A stretch of 64,000 nucleotides of DNA from Terriglobia bacterium (GTDB lineage Bacteria; Acidobacteriota; Terriglobia; Terriglobales; Acidobacteriaceae). Below, piece after piece: positions 9,633 through 20,125 of this stretch. A model generated the notes under the pieces. It was not told the origin of the DNA. It ran no database searches and saw only the letters and a list, made by a program, of their open reading frames with translations. The position numbers and the translations under genes were made by a program. How positions within the stretch are numbered: position 1 is the stretch's first letter; the number at the start of each line of letters is the position of its first letter. The stretch spans positions 40,234 through 104,233 of the forward strand of contig JAIQFO010000016.1 of assembly GCA_020073215.1 (NCBI GenBank), read 5' to 3'.

Positions 9633-10133
9633 GTGTCTTTTCGAATCCGCCAATTCCGGAAAGCCGATTTTGAAACGCTGTGGCAGATTGACCAGGCGTG
9701 CTTCGATCCGCAGCTGGCGTACTCGAAACCGGAGATGGCCTTCTATATACGCCGGCCCGGGTCGTTTACGCTGGTGGCCGAAGGCGGAGAAGGGAAGGAC
9801 CGGGGCAACGGCGGCGCGCCTGCGGCTGATCCGATTCTAGGCTTCATCGTGGCCGAGTGCCGGCGCGGAAATGGACACATCATCACCATCGATGTGATCA
9901 CGGAGGCGCGGCGATCGGGTGTCGGCTCGGCTTTGCTGCAAGCCGCGGAACAGCAGTTGCTGCGAGCAGGCGCGGTCGCGGTGGCGCTGGAGACGCCGGT
10001 CAATAACGAACCCGCAATTCGCTTCTACAAGCAGAAAGGGTATTTCGTGGAAAAGACGGTCCCGGGATACTATTCGAACCAGTTGGACGCTTTGGTGATG
10101 ACGAAGGAGCTGGCGTGGCCTGTGGCGCGATGA
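9633..10133 (+). CDS. GNAT N-acetyltransferase (RimI-like)
   Basis: 166 aa with the GNAT fold in order: RKADFETLWQIDQACF at the N-terminus, the acetyl-CoA loop ARRSGVGSALL (Q/RxxGxG/A pattern) near residue 95, and the C-terminal NEPAIRFYKQKGY strand-helix. It transfers acetyl from acetyl-CoA to an amine; the RimI-like C-terminus suggests a protein N-terminus, but this is inference. A GTG start at 9633 with an upstream TACAAT box suggests a leaderless message. A Gly/Arg-rich insertion (EGGEGKDRGNGGAPA) after residue 45 is atypical. Confidence 0.85.
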   Translation: MSFRIRQFRKADFETLWQIDQACFDPQLAYSKPEMAFYIRRPGSFTLVAEGGEGKDRGNGGAPAADPILGFIVAECRRGNGHIITIDVITEARRSGVGSALLQAAEQQLLRAGAVAVALETPVNNEPAIRFYKQKGYFVEKTVPGYYSNQLDALVMTKELAWPVAR

Positions 10134-10179
10134 GTTGCAGGCCGATATTCCGCCGAGCCGCAGAAAGAATTACGGTTCG

Positions 10180-10245
10180 TATCAGGGCATCGCTTTAGCG
10201 ATGCCGAAAATTCCTCAAAATCAGACGCCCCTTTAGGGGCTGCGA
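10180..10245. repeat. Two-hairpin intergenic element (copy 1)
   Basis: Holds two perfect hairpins: GGCATCGC-TTTA-GCGATGCC (10186-10205) and GCCCC-TTTA-GGGGC (10227-10240), joined by about 20 AT-rich bases. A second copy in opposite orientation lies at 22805-22877 with the same two hairpins and partly different linker, so this is a mobile or selected repeat family. Confidence 0.75.
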
Positions 10246-10277
10246 GCCGCCCACACAAAGAAGAGGAAAACGCCTTC

Positions 10278-11093
10278 ATGAAAATTGCGATCCAGGGAGA
10301 ACTCGGATCTTTCAGCCACGAGGCGGCCGAGGCGATGTTGCCGCGGGCGACGGTGGTGCCGTGTGCGCGTTCACTCGAAGTCTTCGACCGGGTCACGCGA
10401 GGAACGGTGGACGGCGCCGTGATCCCCATCGAAAACTCACTGGCCGGTTCGGTCGCCGAGCACCTGGACTTATTGCTGGGACGCGAGGTGCACATCGTGC
10501 GCGAGTTTCGCCTGCGCATCGTCCACAATCTGATTGCGCCGCCGGGCGCCAAGCTTCGAGATGTCCGGCGCGTATTCTCGCATCCCGTGGCGCTCGACCA
10601 GTGCCGCGACCTGTTTCGGAAGAATCCGAAGTTGGAGCCGGTACCGTTCTACGACACGGCGGGAAGCGTGAAACACGTGGTGGCAGAGGGCTTGCGCGAT
10701 GCGGCGGGCATCGCCAGCCGCCGGGCCGCCAAAGTGTATTCGGGGAAGATCCTCAAGGCCGGAATCGAGGATGATAAGAAGAACTTCACGCGTTTTTTCT
10801 TGATTCGCCGCGGCAAGCCACGGGCGGCGCGCGGGGCGGATAAGACTTCGCTGGCGTTCAGCGTGAAGAACATTCCGGGTGCGTTGTTTAAGGCGCTCAG
10901 CGTGTTCGCGCTGCGCGATATCAGTTTAAGCAAGATCGAGTCCCGACCCATGCGCGGGCGTCCCTGGGAATACGTGTTCTTCGTGGACCTGCTGCGAGGC
11001 GACGATGAAGCCTCGCGCAACGCCTTCCGGCACTTGGGCGAGGTGGCGGAACTGGTGAAGGTGCTGGGAATCTATCCGGAAAGCCGATCCTAG
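10278..11093 (+). CDS. pheA: Prephenate dehydratase
   Basis: Converts prephenate to phenylpyruvate in phenylalanine synthesis. 271 aa: catalytic PDT domain at 1-180, with MKIAIQGELGSFSHEAA at the N-terminus, the ENSLAGSV motif and the KKNFTRFFLI segment, then an ACT regulatory domain (about 190-265) with the IESRP phenylalanine-binding signature. It is a stand-alone dehydratase with no chorismate mutase fusion. Start supported by AAGAGGAAAA upstream. Feedback inhibition by phenylalanine is expected from the ACT domain. Confidence 0.95.
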   Translation: MKIAIQGELGSFSHEAAEAMLPRATVVPCARSLEVFDRVTRGTVDGAVIPIENSLAGSVAEHLDLLLGREVHIVREFRLRIVHNLIAPPGAKLRDVRRVFSHPVALDQCRDLFRKNPKLEPVPFYDTAGSVKHVVAEGLRDAAGIASRRAAKVYSGKILKAGIEDDKKNFTRFFLIRRGKPRAARGADKTSLAFSVKNIPGALFKALSVFALRDISLSKIESRPMRGRPWEYVFFVDLLRGDDEASRNAFRHLGEVAELVKVLGIYPESRS

Positions 11094-11223
11094 GGGAGCA
11101 GGTCTCGGGAAATCATGTGCTGTTGTTTCGTCACAACCCCGTGTGAGGCACTGCACAGCGGGAACCGCGCCGTCGTTCTAGCCTGAACTGGGCCGTTCCG
11201 GCCCGGAGCCTAGGAGGGCTTGT

Positions 11224-11595
11224 ATGCGTCGGAGGTTTGCTGCGATTGCTATCGTGATGTGCATCTTCATACTGGGCGTGGTTTCCGCTGCCGAGAACAA
11301 GTTTGCCGTTCCGGACACCTATCAGGTGAAGTTTTCCGAGAACGTGCGGTTGGCCGACACGCTGCTGCCCAAGGGGACCTACGAGGTCCGTCATGTGATG
11401 GACGGCTCGAACCATATCATGGTGTTCCGGCAGTTGGGGACGAAGAAGCCGGTTGAGGTACGCGCAAAGTGCACCCTGGTTCCTCTCGGCGCAAAGGCCA
11501 CTGAAAGTCAGACGATTTATATCCTGAACGCAGCCAACCAGCGAGTTCTGCAAGAGCTGGTGTTCAAAGGAGAAGACGCGAAGCACGTCTTTTAG
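11224..11595 (+). CDS. Secreted conserved hypothetical protein
   Basis: 123 aa with a clear signal peptide (residues 1-22, ending GVVSAAE) and a small beta-rich mature part containing LADTLLPKGTYEVRHV. A strong AGGAGG site eight bases upstream sets the start. Short secreted proteins with a similar LPKGTY segment recur in Acidobacteriota; no function is known to me. It stands alone between pheA and lon. Confidence 0.7.
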   Translation: MRRRFAAIAIVMCIFILGVVSAAENKFAVPDTYQVKFSENVRLADTLLPKGTYEVRHVMDGSNHIMVFRQLGTKKPVEVRAKCTLVPLGAKATESQTIYILNAANQRVLQELVFKGEDAKHVF

Positions 11596-11702
11596 GTAAA
11601 GGGGGGAACGAGATAGCGCTGATTTTGGGCGAGGGCTCGCGCCGGGGAGCGTGTCCCTCGGAAGGAGCAGACCCAGTGGGGGAGCCGAAACCCTTTTGTA
11701 TC

Positions 11703-11730
11703 TTGCAAAAGGCTAAAAAAGGTCTATAGT
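11703..11730 (+). promoter_or_regulatory. Sigma-70-type promoter candidate for lon
   Basis: TTGCAA (11703-11708) and TATAGT (11725-11730) are separated by 16 bases, about 85 bases before the lon start. No heat-shock-type sequence was recognised. Confidence 0.5.
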
Positions 11731-11813
11731 TCAACAGCCTAGACCGACGGGTCTGCATCTTTTTGCCAATTCAGTTCATCCAAGGTTGAGTGCAAATGAC
11801 TCAAGGGAAAAGC

Positions 11814-14225
<2,412 letters not shown>

Positions 14226-14236
14226 AGGCACGTTCC

Positions 14237-14258
14237 CTGTAGAGACGCGGCTTGCCGA
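14237..14258. repeat. GTAGAGACGCGGC repeat, single arm
   Basis: One arm of the family seen in full at 26231-26295 and 41706-41785, located 12 bases after lon. Bases 14226-14451 otherwise hold nothing that I can assign. Confidence 0.55.
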
Positions 14259-14451
14259 ACACACCCGCAAGAAGACACAGCAGCGTCCTGAGAGCCCATC
14301 TCGCCTCCGTTTGGTATCGACAAATTGTGGGCGTACCCCTGTGGAGAGCAGGCTCTCTGGGGAGAAAATCGAGCCTGCAACGGCAGACAGTCTTCCTCGC
14401 TTAGGAATTCTTGTCAATAGAAATCATGTGCAGAAAGCTGCTGTCGTTGTC

Positions 14452-15264
14452 CTACTCCGCAACACCCACCGCATAAGGGTGGTCCGCCTGACAGTAGTGG
14501 CACATCCGGAATCCACCCGCCTTGAGCTCCGCTTCGATCTCTTCTTTGGCGAAACAGTGGTGATAACCGCGGCTGGTCACGTGGTCGCCGGGTTCCAAGG
14601 GCTCCGCGCGCCGGCCCCGTAGAGATCGAAGCCACTTCGCGAGCCGGAAGACTCTGGCCGCATCGGGCGACGCTCCCTCTTCGACCCAGAACGAGACCAG
14701 GAGGGGGGCCCCGGGCGGTACCGAAGAGCGGAGCTTTCGAAGAAATGCGATCCGGCGCGCTCTCCCGGGAATTTGCATGTACGCCGTCCACCCAACGATA
14801 AGGCCGTCGTGCGGCGTCAATTCCCCGGGCACCTCATTCGGCGAACAGAGCACGACCTTTGTGGCGATGCCTAGCCGCTGCAAAAGCCATTGGCTGGCTT
14901 CGACGAGGCGCGGAGTGCAGTCAAAGCCATCCGCCTGGAATCCAAGGTTGTGGAGGGCGATCATTTCCCGGCCACCACCGCAAGCGGCGACCAGAATCTG
15001 TGAGCTTGGTCGGAAGAAACGGTCGATGGCCTCCCGCTCCCAGGGAAAAAGACCAGACTGGTTGTGTTCCCGGCCGCCGTACAAGTGGCTCTGCTGATAA
15101 CTTCGGATGGTTACAGCGGTCAGATCATCCGGGTCGAGACAGCCGAGCCAGAAGCCCTCGTGCAGGATGCCAAGCAGCCGTACCCATCGCTGGAGCCAGC
15201 GATCGAGCCATAAGTACAACCGGATGCGTAAGCGAGGTGCTGGTATTTCCTTCGTGTTTCCCAT
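14452..15264 (-). CDS. Class I SAM-dependent methyltransferase
   Basis: 270 aa. The SAM-binding region is ILVAACGGGREMIALHNLGFQADGFDCTPRLVEAS (motif I AACGGGRE, acidic end of strand 2 in FDCT), followed by the DGLIVGWTAYMQIP strand. An N-terminal amphipathic region (RLYLWLDRWLQRW) may touch membrane. The substrate is unknown. The ATG at 15264 overlaps the stop of the preceding DUF4440 gene as TAATG, so the pair is coupled. The C-terminal half has a Cys/His-rich tail (CHYCQADH). Confidence 0.8.
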   Translation of the reverse strand: MGNTKEIPAPRLRIRLYLWLDRWLQRWVRLLGILHEGFWLGCLDPDDLTAVTIRSYQQSHLYGGREHNQSGLFPWEREAIDRFFRPSSQILVAACGGGREMIALHNLGFQADGFDCTPRLVEASQWLLQRLGIATKVVLCSPNEVPGELTPHDGLIVGWTAYMQIPGRARRIAFLRKLRSSVPPGAPLLVSFWVEEGASPDAARVFRLAKWLRSLRGRRAEPLEPGDHVTSRGYHHCFAKEEIEAELKAGGFRMCHYCQADHPYAVGVAE

Positions 15265-15722
15265 TACTGGTTGGCGACGCGAAGGCTGTAGTGCGATGCG
15301 ATCACTTGCCACCTGCCGTTCAGGTTCATCCAAACATCGGTAAAACGATCGCGGTATTCGTAAGGTTTACTCTTCTCGGCGCCCTTTTCGTGGTAGGCTC
15401 CCGTGACCACAGCGGTATTGCCGTGCATGCGAACTTGAAGCTCCGACATTTCTGAAATCTCCACGCGCACGGCGGAGTCTCCGTTGTGAGCGATGTATCC
15501 AGGTTTGCTGAACGTGCTTCCATCCTCCACAGTGATGATGAAATCGTCAGCCAGCAGAGAATTCATGCCTGCGATATCTCCTCGCTTATAAACGTCATTC
15601 CATTTCTTCTCGAGTGCAAGAACTTTCGCTGCAGCCGGATTGCGCTCATTTTGTGCAACCGCAAAATCCAAAGCCCAAACTGCAAGCGATGCCAGGACAA
15701 GAAGCGAAACCTTGATTTTCAT
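15264..15722 (-). CDS. Secreted DUF4440/NTF2-like protein
   Basis: 152 aa with a signal peptide (residues 1-23, ending FAVAQ) followed by an NTF2-like fold: ALEKKWNDVYKRGDIAGMNSLLADDFIIT at the start and the RFTDVWMNLNGRWQVIASHYS end strand typical of SnoaL-like/DUF4440 proteins. These small cone-shaped domains bind or turn over small molecules; the ligand here cannot be read. Coupled to the methyltransferase by TAATG. Confidence 0.78.
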   Translation of the reverse strand: MKIKVSLLVLASLAVWALDFAVAQNERNPAAAKVLALEKKWNDVYKRGDIAGMNSLLADDFIITVEDGSTFSKPGYIAHNGDSAVRVEISEMSELQVRMHGNTAVVTGAYHEKGAEKSKPYEYRDRFTDVWMNLNGRWQVIASHYSLRVANQ

Positions 15723-15913
15723 GCGCTGATCCCCCGGAATCTTCCTCCTTGAGCCAACGAGTGTACACCGATTTTCCCCGGCCGCCATGGGTGCAACTAG
15801 AAGATCGCTGAGAATCGCGAAGGCGACTCAAGGTTTCAATAGACCCCTTTCGCTAACAACCAGATCGAGGCGTGCAAAGGCGGAATTTCAAGAGTTACCG
15901 CCTGGTTCCGTTT

Positions 15914-16771
15914 CTAAACGAAGACGACGGTCTTGTTCTGGTAGACCAGGATGCGGTTTTCCAGATGCCAGCGCACGGCGCGCGAGAGCACGATCCTCTC
16001 CAAGTCGCGGCCTTTGCCCACCATGTCCTCGACCGTGTCGCGATGGGATACGCGCACCACGTCTTGCTCGATGATCGGTCCTTCGTCCAGAGCGGTGGTG
16101 ACGTAATGACTGGTGGCCCCGATCAGCTTCACGCCACGTTCGAAGGCTTGATGGTAGGGTTTCGCCCCAATGAAAGCAGGAAGAAAAGAATGGTGGATAT
16201 TGATCATGCGCAACAGGTACTGGGCGACGAAATGCGGTCCCAGGATCTGCATGTAGCGCGCGAGCACGATCAGGTCCACGTCCTGCCCGAGTAACTCCAG
16301 CATTTCCCGCTCGGACTCGCGCTTGTCTTTGGGGTTAGTCAGCAGATGGAAGGGGACGCGATAAAAGTCGGCCATCGGCTTGGCGGTGGGGTGATTGCTG
16401 ATGATCATGACAATGTCGCAAGCCAGTTCGCCGGTGCTGTGCCGAAACAGCAGGTCCGCCAGACAGTGCTGATAGGCGGAAACCAGGATGGCGACCTTGG
16501 GGCGGTAGTCCGTCAATGCCAGGTGGTACTTGATGTGGAAAGGTTCGGCCAGCGGCTTGAAGTAGTGATCGAAGTCGGAAATTGGAATATCGAACCCTTC
16601 CAGATCCCATTCCAGCCTCGATAGGAACAAGTCGCGGCCGCTGTCCAGATGGTCGTCGCTGTGCAAGAGGCTGCCGTTGTGCGCCACCAGGAACTCGGAG
16701 ATAGCCGCCACCACGCCTTTGCGAGCGAGGGGCATGGGTGTACTCAGAAGCAGGACGGCGGTGTTCTTCAT
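15914..16771 (-). CDS. purU: Formyltetrahydrofolate deformylase
   Basis: Hydrolyses 10-formyl-THF to THF and formate, balancing one-carbon pools and supplying formate for purine synthesis. 285 aa: N-terminal ACT-like domain (about 1-80) and a C-terminal formyltransferase-fold domain with SNHP, the INIHHSFLPAF catalytic His segment and SHYVTTALDEGPII with the catalytic Asp. The ATG at 16771 with GGGCGGAA upstream is chosen over 16813. Divergent from marR across 175 bases. Confidence 0.93.
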   Translation of the reverse strand: MKNTAVLLLSTPMPLARKGVVAAISEFLVAHNGSLLHSDDHLDSGRDLFLSRLEWDLEGFDIPISDFDHYFKPLAEPFHIKYHLALTDYRPKVAILVSAYQHCLADLLFRHSTGELACDIVMIISNHPTAKPMADFYRVPFHLLTNPKDKRESEREMLELLGQDVDLIVLARYMQILGPHFVAQYLLRMINIHHSFLPAFIGAKPYHQAFERGVKLIGATSHYVTTALDEGPIIEQDVVRVSHRDTVEDMVGKGRDLERIVLSRAVRWHLENRILVYQNKTVVFV

Positions 16772-16909
16772 TTTCCGCCCATGATACTCCACGGACTTGG
16801 GTGCGAAATACAACCGGAAGGGGTGTTTGCGCTCACGACCAGGCCCATGAGCGCAACCGGGATGTTACAACCACAACTCTTCGGAGGGGGCCAAAGATTA
16901 ACCCGCGTC

Positions 16910-16938
16910 TTGACAGTAGTCGTTATAACGACTACCAT
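16910..16938 (+). promoter_or_regulatory. marR promoter with palindromic operator
   Basis: TTGACA (16910-16915) and TACCAT (16933-16938) are 17 bases apart. The spacer is filled by the perfect 20-bp palindrome GTAGTCGTTATAACGACTAC (16916-16935), which must block RNA polymerase when bound. This is the expected layout for MarR autorepression. The core CGTT-N2-AACG recurs upstream of the YceI gene. Confidence 0.8.
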
Positions 16939-16946
16939 TACAACAG

Positions 16947-17408
16947 ATGAAGAGCGCGGTTCCATCCCGGAGCAAACGACGGCCCGCCTGTCCAGAGGAG
17001 GCCGCGTTCCTCGACCTGTTGCGTACGACTGACATCCTGTCCCGCCGCCTAGTCGCGGTTCTCAAGGCCGGGGACCTGTCGGCCAACCAGTACAACGTGC
17101 TGCGCATCTTGCGCGGGTCGCCGGAGGGTCTTCCCTGTGGCGAGATCGCCAGTTGCATGATTACCCGCGATCCCGATATCACCCGCCTGCTCGACCGCCT
17201 CGAAAAGCGCGGCCTGATCTCCCGTTGCCGTGAGAACGAGGACCGGAGAATGGTGATGGCCCGGATCACGCCCGATGGCCTCAAGCTTCTGGCGCGTCTC
17301 GATCAGCCGGTAGAAGAAGCCCACCGCAAGCAACTGGGCCACCTGGGGAGGGAAAGCCTTCGGGCGCTGACCGAACTCCTGCAGGCCGCCCGCAGCGCCG
17401 TGACCTGA
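16947..17408 (+). CDS. MarR-family transcriptional repressor
   Basis: 153 aa winged-helix dimer. The HTH and wing are clear: LSANQYNVLRILRGSPEGLPCGEIASCMITRDPDITRLLDRLEKRGLI with a basic wing ENEDRRMVMARIT. Family members sense oxidants, quinones or phenolics; a Cys in PCGEIASCMI could be the sensor but this is inference. It begins just after its own palindromic operator and precedes the YceI and pirin genes, whose promoter region carries a related dyad. Confidence 0.9.
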   Translation: MKSAVPSRSKRRPACPEEAAFLDLLRTTDILSRRLVAVLKAGDLSANQYNVLRILRGSPEGLPCGEIASCMITRDPDITRLLDRLEKRGLISRCRENEDRRMVMARITPDGLKLLARLDQPVEEAHRKQLGHLGRESLRALTELLQAARSAVT

Positions 17409-17426
17409 GTTTTTGGCCCATATATC

Positions 17427-17452
17427 CGTTGCAACGAATATCGTCGTAACGC
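17427..17452 (+). promoter_or_regulatory. Second MarR-type operator, upstream of the YceI gene
   Basis: CGTTGCAACG (17427-17436), with symmetric TAT/ATA flanks, matches the CGTT-N2-AACG core of the operator at 16916-16935. A weaker CGTCGTAACG follows at 17442-17451. It lies about 50 bases before the YceI start, so the MarR protein probably controls this gene and the pirin gene too. Confidence 0.55.
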
Positions 17453-17483
17453 ATCTAAGGGAAGAGGAGGAAAAAGAACCACT

Positions 17484-18041
17484 ATGAGCACACTGGCTAC
17501 ACCGCAAACTTCCACCACCACCTGGAACATCGACCCGGTTCACTCCGTGGCCGAGTTCAAGGTCAAGCACATGATGATCTCGAACGTAAAAGGCCAATTC
17601 TCCAAGCTTACGGGAGCGCTGACGCTGGACGAATCCAACCTGGCCAACTCCCATGTCGTGGCCTCGGTCGAAGCGGCCTCGATCGAGACGCGCGACCCCC
17701 AGCGCGACGCCCACCTGAAGAGCGCTGACTTCTTCGATGTCGAGAAGTTCCCCACTCTGTCTTTCCAATCCACGGGCATTACCCTTGTCCGCGACGGAGA
17801 ACTGGCCGTCGAGGGCAACTTGACCATCCACGGGGTTACGCGCAAGGTGCGATTTACCGTGGAAGGGCCAACTCCGCCCACCAAAGATCCCTGGGGCAAC
17901 ACTCGGGTTGGAGTCTCAGCGACCACAAAAATCAACCGCAAGGACTTCGGCCTGACCTGGAACGCGGCGCTCGAGACCGGTGGTATTCTCGTCGGCGACG
18001 AAGTGACCATCACCCTGGAGGTCGAGTTCCTGAAGGCCTAA
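17484..18041 (+). CDS. YceI-family polyisoprenoid-binding protein
   Basis: 185 aa lipocalin-like barrel: WNIDPVHSVAEFKVKHMMISNVKGQF at the start and the family hallmark of paired strands through GNLTIHGVTRKVRF. YceI proteins bind isoprenoid chains (quinones). No signal peptide is visible, so this copy is likely cytoplasmic, as in many MarR-YceI-pirin clusters. AAGAGGAGG upstream is a strong ribosome site. It is followed after 58 bases by the pirin gene. Confidence 0.92.
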   Translation: MSTLATPQTSTTTWNIDPVHSVAEFKVKHMMISNVKGQFSKLTGALTLDESNLANSHVVASVEAASIETRDPQRDAHLKSADFFDVEKFPTLSFQSTGITLVRDGELAVEGNLTIHGVTRKVRFTVEGPTPPTKDPWGNTRVGVSATTKINRKDFGLTWNAALETGGILVGDEVTITLEVEFLKA

Positions 18042-18099
18042 CCGAATCGCCGCGCGGCACGGGTCGAGCCGACGCGCAGCGCAGAAAAGAGGAAGACTT

Positions 18100-19005
18100 A
18101 TGTCACTACGCCCAGTAAGACAGATCATTCAACCGAAGCCGACCGTTGAGGGCGCGGGCGTGAAACTGCAACGCGCCTTCGGGTTCGGTAAGACGAAGGA
18201 TTTCGATCCTTTTCTTCTGCTGGATGATTTTCGCAACGACAATCCGGCAGATTATCTGGCGGGATTTCCCTGGCATCCCCACCGCGGCATTGAGACGATC
18301 ACCTATGTGCTGGCCGGTACGGTCGAACACGGCGACAGCCTGGGCAACCAGGGCAAGATGACCGCCGGCGACGTGCAATGGATGACCGCCGGCAGCGGAA
18401 TCCTGCACCAGGAGATGCCGAAAGGCGACAAGCAGGGGCGCATGCACGGCTTCCAGTTGTGGGCCAACTTGCCCGCAGCCTTGAAGATGACCGACCCACG
18501 GTATCAGGACATCCCAGCGAGTGCGATCCCCGAGGTTACCGACGACGACGGCACCCGCGTCCGCATCATCTGCGGCGAGTTCTGGGGTAAGAAGGGACCG
18601 GTGGAAGGCGTGGCCGCTGATCCGAATTACCTCGATATCTCAGTTGCTCCAGGTCAGCGCAAGCGGCTCAAGGTTGAGACCACGCGCAACGCGTTTGCCT
18701 ACGTGTTCGCTGGCTCTGGCACGTTCCGCGATGCGTCGGATCCCCGCGCCGTCCTGACCGAGCAGGTCGCGAAACCGGACGCGCCGCCCATTTACGACGT
18801 CGGCAATCACTCGCTGGTGCTGTTCGACCGCGGCGACGAAATCACCGTCCAGGCTGGCGACGAGGGTATCCGTTTTCTGCTGGTATCGGGCAGGCCGATC
18901 GAGGAGCCGGTTGCCTGGTACGGCCCGATCGTAATGAACACGCAGGAGCAGCTGCGCCAAGCGATGGCCGAGCTGCAAACCGGCGCCTTTATCAAACATC
19001 GCTGA
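18100..19005 (+). CDS. Pirin family protein
   Basis: 301 aa bicupin. The N-terminal cupin carries the metal-binding residues in FPWHPHRGIETITY and GSGILHQEMP; the second cupin lacks them, as in other pirins. Bacterial pirins can act as quercetin-type dioxygenases or redox-sensing partners. Position after YceI and a MarR regulator points to response to quinones or electrophiles, which is inference. Start supported by GAGGAAG upstream. Confidence 0.92.
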   Translation: MSLRPVRQIIQPKPTVEGAGVKLQRAFGFGKTKDFDPFLLLDDFRNDNPADYLAGFPWHPHRGIETITYVLAGTVEHGDSLGNQGKMTAGDVQWMTAGSGILHQEMPKGDKQGRMHGFQLWANLPAALKMTDPRYQDIPASAIPEVTDDDGTRVRIICGEFWGKKGPVEGVAADPNYLDISVAPGQRKRLKVETTRNAFAYVFAGSGTFRDASDPRAVLTEQVAKPDAPPIYDVGNHSLVLFDRGDEITVQAGDEGIRFLLVSGRPIEEPVAWYGPIVMNTQEQLRQAMAELQTGAFIKHR

Positions 19006-19094
19006 ATCACCGCCTGAAGCGAGGCCCTGCGCAGGTCGGCTATGCAGGGCTAATCTTTAAGGTTGGACGGAACGTATCTCTTGGGAGCCAGACT

Positions 19095-20003
19095 ATGCTG
19101 CACCCTACTGCCGATCAACCGGAATGCTGGCCCACGCTGCCGCTGGATTCATGGAAGGAGACGTACTCCACGCTCCATATGTGGACCCAGATGGTGGGTA
19201 AGGTCCGGCTGCGTCTGACGCCGCTTATCAATCACTGGTGGAATGTCCCGATGTATGTAATGGCTCGAGGCCTGACCACATCTCGAATCCCGTATGGACA
19301 AAGAGCATTCGAGCTCTGGTTTGACTTCATACGACACCAGCTTGTGCTCGAAACAAGCGATGGAATACGGAAGACACTCCCGCTGGCGCCTCGCTCCGTG
19401 GCCGAGTTCTATGCGGAATTCATGGAAATGCTTCGATCGGCGGGGATCGAAGTCGCAATCTGGCGAATGCCGGTCGAAATCCCCAATCCGATTCCCTTCG
19501 ACCAGGATCACGTGCATCGCTCGTACGATCCTGCGGCGGTTGAGAGACTCTGGCGGATTCTGTTGTCGGTGGACGCCGTCTTCAGCCAATTCAGGTCGGG
19601 ATTCATTGGCAAATGCAGTCCGGTGCATTTCTTCTGGGGAAGCTTCGATCTTGCGGTTACCCGGTTCTCCGGTCGCCGAGCTCCGGAGCGCCCGGGTGCG
19701 GACGCGATGACACGAGAAGCGTATTCCCACGAAGTCAGTAGTGTTGGTTTTTGGCCTGGCAGTGGCGATGTCAAAGATGCAGCCTTCTATTCGTACACAG
19801 TCCCCGAGCCGCAGGGATTCAAAGACGCCCCGGTCCGGCCCGATGCCGCCCACTATGAGAAGCAGCTTGGTGAGTTCCTCCTGATGTACGAGGATGTGCG
19901 CAAGGCCGAATCGCCCACCACTGCATTACTCGAGTTTTGCCAAAGCACATACGAGGCTGGGGCAAGGCTCGGCAATTGGGACCGCGATGCGCTTGAGAGG
20001 TAG
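19095..20003 (+). CDS. DUF5996 family protein
   Basis: 302 aa, soluble. Typical features of the family are WPTLPLDSWKETYSTLHMWTQMVGKVRL at the N-terminus, the VEIPNPIPFDQDHVHRSYDP segment and FFWGSFDLAVTRFSGR near residue 195. Function is unknown; homologues are widespread in soil bacteria. GGGAG eight bases before ATG supports the start. Codirectional with the pirin gene, with 89 bases between. Confidence 0.85.
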   Translation: MLHPTADQPECWPTLPLDSWKETYSTLHMWTQMVGKVRLRLTPLINHWWNVPMYVMARGLTTSRIPYGQRAFELWFDFIRHQLVLETSDGIRKTLPLAPRSVAEFYAEFMEMLRSAGIEVAIWRMPVEIPNPIPFDQDHVHRSYDPAAVERLWRILLSVDAVFSQFRSGFIGKCSPVHFFWGSFDLAVTRFSGRRAPERPGADAMTREAYSHEVSSVGFWPGSGDVKDAAFYSYTVPEPQGFKDAPVRPDAAHYEKQLGEFLLMYEDVRKAESPTTALLEFCQSTYEAGARLGNWDRDALER

Positions 20004-20125
20004 TCTTCCCAGATCTTCCAAGTCCTCCCGAAGCAGGTTCTGCTGACAGGCGAAAGCTGACAGCTGCTTCTAGAAGAATCCGCGCAAAGAGGCGACAATG
20101 GTTCCCGTCAACCGAAGGAGCTACC

